A stretch of 64,000 nucleotides of DNA from the NCBI GenBank assembly GCA_035695105.1, contig DASSEV010000020.1:124001-188000 (forward strand), given 5' to 3'. This DNA comes from JAICYJ01 sp035695105 (GTDB lineage: Bacteria > Actinomycetota > Thermoleophilia > Gaiellales > JAICJC01). Made by a program: the position numbers and the translations under genes. Positions 39,861-48,844 of the stretch are shown here, piece after piece. Below the pieces are notes generated by a model. It made no database searches. It was given only the letters and a program-made list of their open reading frames with translations, and was not told the origin of the DNA. Position 1 is the stretch's first letter, and every line of letters begins with the position of its first letter.

Positions 39861-41624
39861 GTGACGACCGGGGACAGCGAGGAGACAGTCGGGCGTATGT
39901 GGGCGGATGCGGTCGCCGCTCATCATTCGTCCCCGGCGTTCCTGGTGCGCTCCGGCCGAACCTGGAGATCAGTCGCGTGGCCCGAGGTTGCAGATCGCGT
40001 CGAACGCGTGGCGGCCGGTCTGCTCGATGCCGGAGTGGGCAAGGGAGACCGGGTGGCTCTCATCATGAGCACCCGCCCGGAGTGGACGGTGTGTGATTAC
40101 GCGCTGCAGACGATCGGCGCGGTCACGGTGCCGCTGTACGCCACCGCCTCGACGGCCGACGCATCGCACGTGCTCTCCGACTGCGGCGCGCGGATGGTGA
40201 TCGTCGATGAAGCGGTGAGGGCGCCCCCGGCGGCCGCGGATGCCGGCATCGCAGTCGTAGCCACCGACGGCTTCGCGGGTGCTGGCGCCAGGAGCCTTGA
40301 TGACGTCGCGGACGCCGGCGGGCGCGTGCTGGCAGCGCGACCGTCGGCGGTCGCCGACGCAGGCGCCACGGTGACCGCGGATGACGTGTCGTCGATCGTC
40401 TACACGTCGGGTACCACGGGGACGCCGAAGGGATGCGTGATCTCGCACCGCAACGTGCGGGCGATGACGGATCAGGTGGCCGGGATCCCCGGGTTGCTCT
40501 CCGAGGGGGAGAGCGTACTGCTCTTCCTGCCGCTGGCGCACAGCTTCGCGCGGCTGATGCAGAACCTGGCCGTCAAGGTCGGGATCACGATCGCCTACTG
40601 CGCGGATCTGCGGACGGTGCCGGCGGCGCTGGTCGAGGTTCGACCCACGATCATGCCGAGCGTTCCGCGGGCGTACGAGCTGCTTCAGCGGCAGATCGCC
40701 GGCCAGGTGGCCGGCACGAGCGGCGTGCGCCGGGTGGCGGCGGAGTGGGCGATCGGGGTGGGCGCCGACGTGGAGCGGCACCGCCAGGCGGGGCGCCGGC
40801 TGCCCCCACTGCTGCGCGCCGAGCACCGCATCGCCGACCGGATCGTGTTCTCGCGCCTGCGCCGGCGCGTCGGCGGACGGCTGCGGCTGGCGGTATCCGG
40901 TGGCGCGCCTCTGTCAAAGCAGGTGGCGGAGTACCTGGCCAGCGTCGGCGTCACCGTCATGGAGGGATACGGACAGACCGAGGCGACCTGCGCATCCCAC
41001 TTCAACCTGCCGGGCGCCGGTCACTACCGGTTCGGCACCGTTGGCCGAGCGTTGCCAGGCGTCGATGCCCGGCTCGCAGACGACGGAGAGGTGCAGCTTC
41101 ATGGGCCGACGGTGTTCGTCGGCTACCTGGGCCGGCCCGACGATACAAGGGCCGTGATGACCGAGGACGGGTGGTTGCGAACGGGCGATCTGGGAGAGGT
41201 CGATCCCGATGGCTTCCTCCGCATCACCGGCCGCAAGAAGGATCTGATCGTCACGTCGGGCGGCGAGAACGTCCAGCCACTGCGGATCGAGGCGGCGCTC
41301 ACGGCCGATCCACTGGTGTCGCAGGCGCTCGTCCTTGGCGACCGGCGGGACTACATCGTCGCCCTGATCGCCGTCGACCGTGCGGAGAGGCACCGCAGGC
41401 GCCTCGACGGTGCCGGCGAGGTGGCCGCGGTGGCCGAGGTCGTGCAGGGCGTGAACGCCGGTCTGGCGCCGTATGAGCGTATCCGTCGGCACGCCGTGCT
41501 CGATCGCGAGTTCACGGAGGAGGCGGGCGAGCTAACTCCCACGCTGAAGCCGCGCCGGCAGGTGTGCATCGACCGAAACCGGGACCTGATCGAGCGGTTG
41601 TACAGCCGTCGAGAGAGCACGTAG
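39861..41624 (+). CDS. Long-chain acyl-CoA synthetase (FadD15-like AMP-binding enzyme)
   Basis: A 587-residue ANL-superfamily enzyme. ATP-binding P-loop: VYTSGTTGTPKGCVISHRN; A4/A5 region: SGGAPLSKQVAEYLASVGVTVMEGYGQTEATCASHFN; hinge: WLRTGDLGEVDPDGFLRITGRKKDLIVTSGGENVQP. It activates fatty acids to acyl-CoA via acyl-adenylate at the membrane face. GTG at 39861, one base after the USP stop, is taken as the start; GTG 39810 and ATG 39897 are alternatives. The LC-FACS subgroup with QTEAT is typical of FadD15-type enzymes. Confidence 0.9.
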   Translation: MTTGDSEETVGRMWADAVAAHHSSPAFLVRSGRTWRSVAWPEVADRVERVAAGLLDAGVGKGDRVALIMSTRPEWTVCDYALQTIGAVTVPLYATASTADASHVLSDCGARMVIVDEAVRAPPAAADAGIAVVATDGFAGAGARSLDDVADAGGRVLAARPSAVADAGATVTADDVSSIVYTSGTTGTPKGCVISHRNVRAMTDQVAGIPGLLSEGESVLLFLPLAHSFARLMQNLAVKVGITIAYCADLRTVPAALVEVRPTIMPSVPRAYELLQRQIAGQVAGTSGVRRVAAEWAIGVGADVERHRQAGRRLPPLLRAEHRIADRIVFSRLRRRVGGRLRLAVSGGAPLSKQVAEYLASVGVTVMEGYGQTEATCASHFNLPGAGHYRFGTVGRALPGVDARLADDGEVQLHGPTVFVGYLGRPDDTRAVMTEDGWLRTGDLGEVDPDGFLRITGRKKDLIVTSGGENVQPLRIEAALTADPLVSQALVLGDRRDYIVALIAVDRAERHRRRLDGAGEVAAVAEVVQGVNAGLAPYERIRRHAVLDREFTEEAGELTPTLKPRRQVCIDRNRDLIERLYSRREST

Positions 41625-41948
41625 GCCCGCGAACGCGATGATCGTGAACTCGCCTGGCGACATACCTGCCCTGAGCAGTCCGCTGTATGCGCCCGGCAGT
41701 TCCGAACGTGCGGCCTCTGTCTGCTCTGGAGCGGTGCGATCACATTGGTGTCGGGTTGTGGCAACTTTGACAATCTCGCCTCGGGAGTCGCACGGCTGAG
41801 CCGAGCCGGCCGGTTAGCACAACCTGGCAGGGCGCCGCTTGGGCGCCATGCCGCCTGTCCCTTACGTGGCCCTACCTGAGCCCAGGAGATCTGTGAAAGG
41901 ATCTGGGCGGCCGACACGATAGGCGTCAATCCAGAATCCGTCCGCTCC
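41625..41948. other. Intergenic stretch without a gene
   Basis: About 320 bases with no convincing frame. A short GGCGCC/GGCGCC pair near 41828-41850 could form a weak hairpin, and TTGACA near 41767 could be a -35 box. No RNA family was recognised. Confidence 0.4.
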
Positions 41949-42143
41949 TTGAATCAGCCAGACGAACCGATCGATCCGTGGGTGACCGCGGTCCGGCCGC
42001 GAAGACCATTACCGCTTCACGTGCGAGTCGGCCGTGTCGCCTTTTGGACGGTCGCCTTGCTGATAGTTGCAGTGGTCAGCCTGCTGCTGATCGTGTTTGT
42101 GGTCTGGCTCCTGATCGTGAACTGGTACATCCTCGGCCTCTAG
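41949..42143 (+). CDS. Possible single-pass membrane protein
   Basis: A 64-residue frame with one strong hydrophobic helix (VAFWTVALLIVAVVSLLLIVFVVWLLIV) after a proline/arginine-rich leader (RPRRPLPLHVRVGR) whose positive charge would keep the N terminus inside. The only available start is TTG at 41949 without a good ribosome binding site. Such short membrane proteins are common near DUF2127 genes, but no family is recognised. Confidence 0.4.
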   Translation: MNQPDEPIDPWVTAVRPRRPLPLHVRVGRVAFWTVALLIVAVVSLLLIVFVVWLLIVNWYILGL

Positions 42144-42364
42144 ATCGCCCGGGGAGTACTCGGTTGGTTGTAGGGGCGATCCTCGACGCCGCGCCCGAGC
42201 CGCTGAGACGATGGTCGCGGTAGCCCTTCGGCTCTTTCGAAACGAGCTCCGAAGGTTCGGTCGCGCCCCTGCAAGAGCCACCCACCCGCGCAAAGCGGGA
42301 CGGGCGGTCCGTCCGGCGGGCGGTCGAGGAGCTCGGCTAATTTCACGGGTATCCGCCTGACTCG

Positions 42365-43243
42365 TCAGGGTGGCGTGGTCGCATCGATCGCGGGCCAGCC
42401 CGAGTCGTGCTCGCGGGCAGCCTGGTCGGCAGCAGCGCCGCCGCGCACGCCGAACAGGCGTTTCGCGTAGAGCAGGTAGCAGACGATCGCGACATTGATG
42501 ACCAGCGCTGCGACCCGCAAGACGGTGACGCGTTCGAACAGCTCGTAGACCTCGACCGGTAGGAAGAGGATGGTGGCGATCAAGGTGAGGTACTCAGCCC
42601 AGCGTTTCTGCCACCAAAGGCCGATGCCCTCGATTCCTTCCAAGATGGCGTAGGCGCTGACGGCGGCGCCTGCCAGGTAGAGATCGTTGGTTGTCAGGCT
42701 GAATAGGCGGTCGAGCTCGTGGAAGATGCCGATGTGGTGGCTATTGACCGGGCCGCCGCTGGCGGCTTGCCAGTGGGCGAGGAACTGGTAATAGCGGTGG
42801 CGCAGGCTCGTCTGGTCGTGCGCGAAGAAGAGGATGGCGATGCCGAGCAGGCCAAGCACGAGGAAGTGGAAGAGCCGGTCGATCGCGATCAGGCGAAGCA
42901 CGATCCGGTCGCGCAGCGCCTTACCGCGACGAGGCAGGATGATCTCGTCTCGCACGGGGATCGTGTCGCGTCGCGGGGAGGCGGGTGGTGCGAGCGGCAG
43001 CCACGAGTCGCAGCGAAGGCAGCGATACCAGCGCTCGCCGTTGATCTCACGTGCCAGCGCCGCATCCTCCGGGCGGAGGGTGGCGGCGTCGGTACCGACC
43101 AGCTCGTGGCCGCGGACGCCGCAGACGAGCAGCTCCCAATGAAACCGCGGCAGATAGCGCGACGTCGCGGTGCCGGGCAGCTCGCCGAGCTGTGGCGCGT
43201 GGCGCGTCGCGGGACGCTGTTCCTGGTCTGATGACGTCGCCAC
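42365..43243 (-). CDS. DUF2127 membrane protein with N-terminal zinc motif
   Basis: A 292-residue protein. Residues 1-110 are soluble and include WYRCLRCDSWLP, a CxxC pair that could hold zinc with Cys/His in VCGVRGHELVG. Residues 120-270 are the DUF2127 region with four helices: LRLIAIDRLFHFLVLGLLGIAILFF, YLAGAAVSAYAILEGIEGIGLWWQKRWAEYLTLIATILFLPVEVYEL and RVAALVINVAIVCYLLY. Function unknown. It is the last minus-strand gene of the ferric-reductase/ApbE cluster, separated from it by 61 bases, so a functional link is possible. Confidence 0.8.
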   Translation of the reverse strand: MATSSDQEQRPATRHAPQLGELPGTATSRYLPRFHWELLVCGVRGHELVGTDAATLRPEDAALAREINGERWYRCLRCDSWLPLAPPASPRRDTIPVRDEIILPRRGKALRDRIVLRLIAIDRLFHFLVLGLLGIAILFFAHDQTSLRHRYYQFLAHWQAASGGPVNSHHIGIFHELDRLFSLTTNDLYLAGAAVSAYAILEGIEGIGLWWQKRWAEYLTLIATILFLPVEVYELFERVTVLRVAALVINVAIVCYLLYAKRLFGVRGGAAADQAAREHDSGWPAIDATTPP

Positions 43244-43304
43244 GCTGTCGGCTCTTCCCGCCCAGCAGGCTAGACGAAACTGCCAGTGACTGGTTGTCCG
43301 CGTG

Positions 43305-44282
43305 TTAGTCGCGGGGCTTGATGTTGAGGGTGCCGAGGAGGTTTGTGCTGATGCCTGTGAGTTGCCAGCTCGCGGTTACGTTTCGCTGTCCGCTGCCATC
43401 GGAGAGTCGGCAGTGACCGCTGAACCCGGTCTGAGCGACGCGGTCGATGGGTCCAGTGCAGCGAAGTCCGCTGGGGATGTATTCCAGCTGGAGGGCGGTT
43501 TGCTCGCGGCGGGTCTGGCCCAACAGCAGGTCAGCGCGTACGAGCAGCCGCTGATCGCCGTTGGCCGTTCCCGCCATCGAAACGATCGCCTTGGTCGGTG
43601 CTTGCTGGCTGAGGATCTGGCCCTGCAGGTGATCCGAGAACGAGGCTGGGTTCCACGGCTTGGGATGGTAGGAGAGTGGGCCAAGCGCCAACCAGACGGG
43701 TAGTACGCAACCAGCGAGTGCTCCCAGGACGGCAGCGTTTCCTCGCCAGCTGAGCGTGCGGCCGAACCGCCACGCGCACAGGCCTGCCACGGTGCCCACG
43801 GCGGGCACGTATATCGCCAGCATCCAGGGTGCGGAGCGGTCGGTGCCGATGCCTATCGAGTGGAACGTGGCAGCCGTCCACACAGCGAAGTTGAGGTAGT
43901 GCAGCGTCCGCCAGGTCTTGTGCTCCAAGCGTTTGCGAAGCCGATTTGTGATTGCTAGCGCGAGCAAGAGCTCCGCGGCACAGATCCCGAGGCCAAGCCA
44001 TACCGCCCGGTAATGGCTCGCGAGTGGCACGACCAGTTCGATCGGCTTGAACGGCAGGTAGGAGTCAGCAGCGATCGTGGCGATGTGGATCGCGATGAAC
44101 GTTCCGACCATCAAGCCGCCGACGCGGTGAATCGCCTCCTGGGTGAACTTGGGCCAGCGTCGCGTCGGTGCTTTTCCCGCCATCGCAAGGCCAAGGCAGA
44201 CCACGATCGACAGCAAGACATAGGCGACGATGCCAGCCGCACGAGCGGCATACCAATCAATCGGGCTGGCCGTTAGATGCAC
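43305..44282 (-). CDS. Ferric-reductase-like transmembrane haem protein
   Basis: A 325-residue membrane protein. Residues 1-215 give six helices with the ferric-reductase-like/MsrQ haem ligands: His52 in EAIHRVGG, His64 in AIHIATIAAD, His147 in LHYLNFAVW and His160 in ATFHSIGIG. Residues 220-325 form an exported soluble domain I do not recognise (ILSQQAPTKAIVSMAGTANGDQRLLVRADLL), with a C-terminal Cys pair (RCTGP, GHCRLS). It should move electrons across the membrane. Its start overlaps the ApbE stop by 10 bases. Confidence 0.8.
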   Translation of the reverse strand: MHLTASPIDWYAARAAGIVAYVLLSIVVCLGLAMAGKAPTRRWPKFTQEAIHRVGGLMVGTFIAIHIATIAADSYLPFKPIELVVPLASHYRAVWLGLGICAAELLLALAITNRLRKRLEHKTWRTLHYLNFAVWTAATFHSIGIGTDRSAPWMLAIYVPAVGTVAGLCAWRFGRTLSWRGNAAVLGALAGCVLPVWLALGPLSYHPKPWNPASFSDHLQGQILSQQAPTKAIVSMAGTANGDQRLLVRADLLLGQTRREQTALQLEYIPSGLRCTGPIDRVAQTGFSGHCRLSDGSGQRNVTASWQLTGISTNLLGTLNIKPRD

Positions 44283-45139
44283 GCCGCATCTCCGACCTGT
44301 TCACGCCAACCACTTGTGTGGGTGACGTGCCCGTCAGGTCCGACGAATCGTCCTGGCAAGCCGCGCGCTTCCAGCCAGGCCAGGCCATCCTCGCCGGCCA
44401 GGTAGGCGGCCTTGGCAGCAACGTCGGCGGCGAGCGCGTCGGCGCCACAAACGCTGACGTAGTCCCATGGCGATGCGGACGAACGGCCGGTCCTCGGGTC
44501 GATCAGGTGATGATGCGCCTCGCCGCCGCGCCGCCAGGACCGCCGCAGCGGGCTCGAGGTTGAAAGGCCGCCGTGCCGGAGGCGAACCGCGCCGCCTGCG
44601 GGCAGGGCGACTTCGAGCGGGCGGTTGGCCGCGATGTCGCCACCGATCGACACGAACCCCTGCCCAATCAGCGAAAGCGCATCATCGATCGCCAGCGCCT
44701 TCGCAACGCCGTTCAGGTCGAGCCGAACCCCAGCCGGCAGCCAGACGATCCGCTCGCCACGATCGAAACGAATGTCGCGGTAGTCGCCGATGGGCGCTTC
44801 GAAGGGTGCCGTAGCCGGGGCGACCGGGTCGTCGTCATCCTCCGCGAGCAGGTCGAAGTCGCGGTCATAGCCGAGCATTGTCAGACAGCGTCCGATCGTC
44901 GGGTCAACCAGGCCGCCGGTTTCCACGGCGGCATCAAGGGCGACCCCGAGAGCGTGTGCAAAGAGCATGGAGACCCTGGTCGGGCGGCCTGCCCGACGGT
45001 TGACAGCGTTGAGCTCGCTGTCTTCGCGGAACCGGCTGAACGTCTGGTCGTATCGATCGAACAGCTCGGCGAGATCCGAGCCGAAGGGCACCGGGAGCTC
45101 CAGGTCGCACCCAAACACCCGGTCGACGGTGATCATCAC
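44273..45139 (-). CDS. apbE: FAD:protein FMN transferase (ApbE)
   Basis: A 288-residue flavin transferase. Family motifs: TFSRFREDSELNAVNR at about 33-48, DLNGVAKALAIDDAL, SIGGDIAANRP and HHLIDPRTGRSS, with Asp/Thr magnesium ligands near the C terminus (ADALAADVAAKAAYLAG). It attaches FMN to Ser/Thr of an exported target protein. No lipoprotein signal is seen, which is unusual for Gram-negative ApbE but common in actinobacteria. No FMN-binding-domain target with the DxxSGAT-type motif is present in the neighbours. The GTG start overlaps the upstream stop. Confidence 0.92.
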   Translation of the reverse strand: MMITVDRVFGCDLELPVPFGSDLAELFDRYDQTFSRFREDSELNAVNRRAGRPTRVSMLFAHALGVALDAAVETGGLVDPTIGRCLTMLGYDRDFDLLAEDDDDPVAPATAPFEAPIGDYRDIRFDRGERIVWLPAGVRLDLNGVAKALAIDDALSLIGQGFVSIGGDIAANRPLEVALPAGGAVRLRHGGLSTSSPLRRSWRRGGEAHHHLIDPRTGRSSASPWDYVSVCGADALAADVAAKAAYLAGEDGLAWLEARGLPGRFVGPDGHVTHTSGWREQVGDAACI

Positions 45140-45489
45140 GACGCGCCTGCGCTCACCTGAGGTGGCGCCTCGGGCGGCGCAATCTGGCCGGCTGCGAGGA
45201 AGCTCTTCTTGACCGCGACCTGGAACTTCTTCGGCGCCGCCAACGGCGACATCGGCGCTCGCGCGTGGCTCTGTGCGTAGCCGCGAGCCAGCACGGCAGT
45301 TCCCACGAATAGCGCCCCCGCGCAGATGCCGATGGCGATCTCGACGCGCCGCGCCTGCCGCTGACCGCGAGCGACGCGGCTCTCCGCCGGCGTACCTGGC
45401 TGTGCGGACGCGCTCCCGATCCCGGTGTCAACCCGCCCCCGCTCCTTCTGGGGCTGCGGCCGTGATCGTCTGCGATGTCGCTTGGCCAT
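45136..45489 (-). CDS. Membrane-anchored small protein, first gene of the ApbE cluster
   Basis: A 117-residue protein. A long basic N terminus (AKRHRRRSRPQPQKER) precedes one membrane helix (VEIAIGICAGALFVGTAVLA) and an external tail of about 35 residues (KKFQVAVKKSFLAAGQIAPPEAPPQV). ATG at 45489 is preferred. Its stop overlaps the ApbE start (GTGA), so it is co-translated with it and may be an accessory or electron-transfer partner. No flavinylation motif is visible in the tail. Confidence 0.55.
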   Translation of the reverse strand: MAKRHRRRSRPQPQKERGRVDTGIGSASAQPGTPAESRVARGQRQARRVEIAIGICAGALFVGTAVLARGYAQSHARAPMSPLAAPKKFQVAVKKSFLAAGQIAPPEAPPQVSAGAS

Positions 45490-46383
45490 TTCGTCGGGGT
45501 GGGTGCGCCGAGAAGCACACCGATTGGTACGACCCGCGGATGGCGGGTAGTCATGCGAACGTAGCAAGCCCACGTGAGACGTTCGTTAGGCCTGACCACA
45601 CCACGGATGTCGGGGGTGGTGACTCTCCTTGTGGTCCGGCTCGAGCCGCGACCCACGCACGGCGGATGAAATGTGGCGAAGGTAGGTGCTCGCCACCGCG
45701 CTAGCGCGGTTCTCGCTTGGCGTTCGTCCGCTGGTGAGCACCGGAAGGAGGAAGGCTGCGGCACACCTCGTGCAATGTGGCGAGCTGCAACGCTGATCCG
45801 TGTCCGCAAGAGGCAGCGGTGGTCGACTGAGCGACGCCGCGGTAGGACCGCGCAAGTTCTTGCATGCTTCCGCCAACTCAGCCGGCTCGCCACCCAGTCG
45901 CGCGGGATCGCGGCGGGCAAGCGTGGGCGTGGCCCGTCGGTGGAGGCTCCAGCCACCGACGGGCCACAAGACGGGGCCTGTTCCAAACCTCACCAGTCGT
46001 CAACGTGGTGCGAGGGGTGTCGGCTCCGAGTAATCCCACCGTAGCGACGGCGGGTTTGAGCCTGGTGGGTAACCATCAAGCGTTTGGTAAGCGTCACCTC
46101 GCGGTGATGAAGGTCACTCTCCTCTGAGCAGAGCGAAGCGGCTCATCGCCGCCTCACAGGCAAAGTACGCGGCAGTACTTGTCCTGACCCCGTCTGAGCA
46201 GGTCGCCGGCTCTCAGAACGTCGTTCGCCCACGCCGCCGTCTGGGGTAGCAGGGAGCACAGCATCCGGGCAGGGGACCACGGTCTTTCGGGGGGGACATT
46301 GGCTAACGCTGCGGGGTTCCCGCAGGGTGGTGTGGGCGCGTGCACCGATGCATGCGCCCAGCCAGAGTGCGGATGATCGGGAC
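45490..46383. other. 894-bp stretch without a convincing gene
   Basis: No frame on either strand has coding character or a matched ribosome binding site and start. The stretch carries a 16-base palindrome ACCGCGCTAGCGCGGT at 45695-45710 and a 15-bp perfect hairpin at 45929-45967. A short TCACC/GGTGA hairpin is near 46097. It may hold an unrecognised RNA or decayed DNA. Promoters of the flanking divergent genes should also be here. Confidence 0.5.
45929..45967. terminator. Strong isolated hairpin
   Basis: GTGGCCCGTCGGTGG pairs perfectly with its complement over 15 bases around a 9-base loop. No gene ends next to it on either strand, so it may end a non-coding transcript. No T-run follows in either direction. 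Confidence 0.45.
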
Positions 46384-46878
46384 ATGAGATGGTTTCCTAG
46401 TAGGGGTGATGGCAGGATCGGCCGGCGTCGGCTGCTGCGCTGGGCGTTTGCCTCGATCCTCGCCGTGTTCCTCGCCATACAGCTGATTCCCTACGGCCAT
46501 GATCACGCCAACCCACCGGTCAGCGCGGAGCCGAAGTGGGATAGCACGCAGACGCGCGAGTTGACGATGACTGCCTGTGGAGACTGCCATTCCAACCAGA
46601 CCACCTGGCCGTGGTACAGCAACATCGCCCCCATATCCTGGCTCGTCCAGGGCCATGTTGACGGCGGCCGTAGCTCTCTCAACTTCTCGACCTGGGACAA
46701 GCCGCAGGACGCGAGCATAGGCGACATCGTCGAGGCGATCCAAAGCGGCAGCATGCCCACCTGGGACTACAAGCTGCTGCACCCCTCGGCCAACCTCTCC
46801 TCTGCTCAGAAGGCTGCGCTTGTTAGAGGACTGACGGCGACCCTGGCCACCTCACCTCCCATCGGCGGCGGTGGATAG
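46384..46878 (+). CDS. Haem-binding-domain protein (single CxxCH)
   Basis: A 164-residue membrane-anchored protein. An N-terminal helix (RLLRWAFASILAVFLAIQLI) is followed outside the membrane by the Haem_bd domain: ACGDCHSNQTTWPWYSNIAPISWLVQGHVDGGRSSLNFSTW and SGSMPTWDYKLLHPSANLSSAQ. CxxCH would bind one c-type haem, with a distal His or Met from HVDGG or MP. Members occur near cytochrome and peroxidase genes; here the ferric-reductase cluster is about 0.9 kb away. ATG 46384 gives the proper helix. Confidence 0.85.
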   Translation: MRWFPSRGDGRIGRRRLLRWAFASILAVFLAIQLIPYGHDHANPPVSAEPKWDSTQTRELTMTACGDCHSNQTTWPWYSNIAPISWLVQGHVDGGRSSLNFSTWDKPQDASIGDIVEAIQSGSMPTWDYKLLHPSANLSSAQKAALVRGLTATLATSPPIGGGG

Positions 46879-46949
46879 TCGCGTCTCATACCCGGTCTGC
46901 TCGACTCCGTAGTTCCCTCTTGCGGTCCGTGACGCGGCGAGGACGTGCA

Positions 46950-47330
46950 CTAGCCAGCATCGGCCGGTGGTCTGGAGTCGAGCTCGCAGGCCACCGCGAG
47001 CACCAGCAGGAACCGGTATGACAGGTCCTCAACCTGCGCCGGGTCAAGCGGGCACGGCGGTTCGATACTTGACGTGGCGGTCCGGTGTAGCTCCGAGTGT
47101 CGAATGGCAGCGGCTTCCATCATCTCGCCGATCAGCACCTCATGGTGCCGGATGGTGTCGCGAAGCACATCTGACTCGGTTGCCTCGAAATGTGGGATGA
47201 CGCGCATGTCGATCACGAGCTTGGCGGGGTCGGGCTGATGGGTGCTGTCAGCGTATCCCGGCCGATCGTGTGACAGGTATGACAGTGGTAAGAGTTCATC
47301 AAGAACGGGCCTCGACTTCGCTGGCGACAT
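46950..47330 (-). CDS. Hypothetical protein
   Basis: A 126-residue soluble protein not recognised by family. LVIDMRVIPHFEATESDVLRDTIRHHEVLIGEMMEAAAIRHSELHR reads as a helix-rich core, and CPLDPAQVEDLSYRFLLVLAVACELDSRP as a second helical unit. The ATG at 47330 has only a weak ribosome binding site. It is convergent with the haem-binding gene and co-directional with yggT, from which it is separated by a hairpin at 47364. Confidence 0.5.
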   Translation of the reverse strand: MSPAKSRPVLDELLPLSYLSHDRPGYADSTHQPDPAKLVIDMRVIPHFEATESDVLRDTIRHHEVLIGEMMEAAAIRHSELHRTATSSIEPPCPLDPAQVEDLSYRFLLVLAVACELDSRPPADAG

Positions 47331-47363
47331 GGCCCATTCGTGGCTTGAGTCTCGGCATCAAAC

Positions 47364-47390
47364 GGTCGGGCCGCTCAGGGCGGCCCGACC
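47364..47390 (-). terminator. Hairpin terminator after yggT
   Basis: An 11-bp perfect stem (GGTCGGGCCGC and its complement) with a 5-base loop follows the YggT stop on the minus strand. Confidence 0.7.
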
Positions 47391-47408
47391 GGGTCCAGCG
47401 TTGAGGCC

Positions 47409-47678
47409 TTACAGGGCAGCGACGGTAGCAGCCGCCGCACCGCCGGCAAACTGCAGCGTCAGAAGCGCGACGATCGGCGAGACGTCGATCCTGCCGAGCG
47501 GCGGCACGATTCGCCGGAAGACGCGCAGGTACGGCTCCGTCAGCGACACGATGGTGTCCCGAATCGAACCGAGGATGCCAGGTCGCGGTCTGATCCAGGT
47601 GAACAGAACTGCCGCGAGGATGAGCAGGGTGTAGATCGAGACGGCGCTCGCGATCATGCTCGCCACGAATTGAGTCAT
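47409..47678 (-). CDS. YggT-family membrane protein
   Basis: An 89-residue protein with two hydrophobic helices (ASMIASAVSIYTLLILAAVLFTW and SPIVALLTLQFAGGAAAATVAAL) around the family segment LTEPYLRVFRRIVPPLGRIDVSPIVA. YggT proteins in actinobacteria sit in the membrane near cell-division genes, and some link to ion balance; here no division genes are present. AGGAGGTGG upstream of ATG 47678 fixes the start. Single-gene unit. Confidence 0.88.
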   Translation of the reverse strand: MTQFVASMIASAVSIYTLLILAAVLFTWIRPRPGILGSIRDTIVSLTEPYLRVFRRIVPPLGRIDVSPIVALLTLQFAGGAAAATVAAL

Positions 47679-47977
47679 CGCGTCCACCTCCTTGGTGGGG
47701 ACGATCGGTCGAGGTTCTGTGTGTACGCAAGTAACCGTAGACGGGCAAGTTGAGCGCACGGTAAGGAGCGGTCAAGACTTCGTGCAGTTCACCAGGACCT
47801 AATCCTCGAGTGCGGTGTCAGCCCGTTCATGGTCCCGACGCAACAGGTGAGGGTGATCATGCCTCCGGTGCTCGCAATCCCAGGAGACACACGTTCCTCA
47901 CGTGGAGAGCGTGACGAGGAGCGGCCAACTGTCCGTGTCCTACTTCGGCGCTGATCGCGGCCGGAAGTGTGGGCCGC
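47679..47977. other. Intergenic stretch without a gene
   Basis: About 300 bases between yggT and the 3' end of the sugar operon. It should hold the yggT promoter. No frame, repeat or hairpin of note was seen. Confidence 0.4.
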
Positions 47978-48844
47978 TCAGCCGGCGAAGCGGAACGCCG
48001 GCAACCCGGTCGGGCCCGGCACGGTCACCAGCAGCGACCCTGCCAGCGGCTCCGCGGTCCGGGCGGCCGCGTCCATGCCTTCCCACGCGCTCGTCAGGTA
48101 CAGCCGGTCGAGGGCTGGACCGCCGAAAGCGGGGCACGTGGGACGGGAAACCGGTGTTGCGAGCCGCTGCAGTACGCGGCCGTCAGGCGAGATGCGGCAA
48201 ACGCTGAACCCCTCCCACATTGCGGCCCAGACCATGCCCCCAGCGTCGACGATCAGTCCGTCGGGGATTCCTTCACCCTCGGAGAACGTGATCAGCACAC
48301 CCATGTCACCGAGCATCCCCGTCGACGGGTCGTACGAGTAGCGCCGGATCGTCGGCTCGCCGGTATCGACGTAGTACATCGTCCGCCCGTCCAGCGACCA
48401 TGCCAGCCCGTTCGACTCCGTGATGTCCGACAGGAGCTCCGTGACGGCACCATCCGGCTCGACGGAGTACAGCGCCGCCTGCCCACGGCTTCCGTCCGTC
48501 GAGCACGTGCCGATCACGAACCGGCCGGTTGGATCGCACGCGCCGTCATTGAACCGTACGTTCGCGGCCAGGCTGAACTGGACATCGTCACGATCGGGCT
48601 TGCCGTCGGCTCCGAGGAAGAGCAGCCCGTCGTCACGCGCGACAACGATGCCGCCGTTATCGCGGAGTGCTGCCGCACCGACCCGCCTCCCGACGTCGAT
48701 GGCGGTATGGCCCCCGGCGGTGTCGAGACGGTGGACGAACCCGGCATTGCAGTCGACCCAGATTACGGTTCCGGTGCGGTCATCCCACACCGGCCTCTCC
48801 AGCAGCTCGGCGTCGTCGCGAAACGCGATCTCCCATTCGGTCAC
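47978..48844 (-). CDS. SMP-30/gluconolactonase-family protein
   Basis: A 288-residue six-bladed beta-propeller lactonase. Metal ligands appear as Glu in LLERPVWD near residue 16, Asn in VRFNDGACDPTGRF, Asn in ESNGLAWSLDG and Asp in IPDGLIVDAGG, all as in SMP-30. It opens sugar lactones to the acid in the cytosol. As the last gene of the minus-strand operon it overlaps the ABC ATPase stop by four bases, linking lactone hydrolysis to sugar import and to the dehydratase upstream. Confidence 0.9.
   Translation of the reverse strand: MTEWEIAFRDDAELLERPVWDDRTGTVIWVDCNAGFVHRLDTAGGHTAIDVGRRVGAAALRDNGGIVVARDDGLLFLGADGKPDRDDVQFSLAANVRFNDGACDPTGRFVIGTCSTDGSRGQAALYSVEPDGAVTELLSDITESNGLAWSLDGRTMYYVDTGEPTIRRYSYDPSTGMLGDMGVLITFSEGEGIPDGLIVDAGGMVWAAMWEGFSVCRISPDGRVLQRLATPVSRPTCPAFGGPALDRLYLTSAWEGMDAAARTAEPLAGSLLVTVPGPTGLPAFRFAG

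Noticed and set aside
41800..41870. tRNA-like or riboswitch-like stretch
   Set aside because: A few paired bases (GGCGCC/GGCGCC) but no cloverleaf, T-loop or known riboswitch core.
45741..45775. CCGGAAGGAGGAAGGCTGCGG as part of a signal recognition particle RNA
   Set aside because: It resembles the conserved SRP loop for a few bases only; the flanking bases do not form the required helix.
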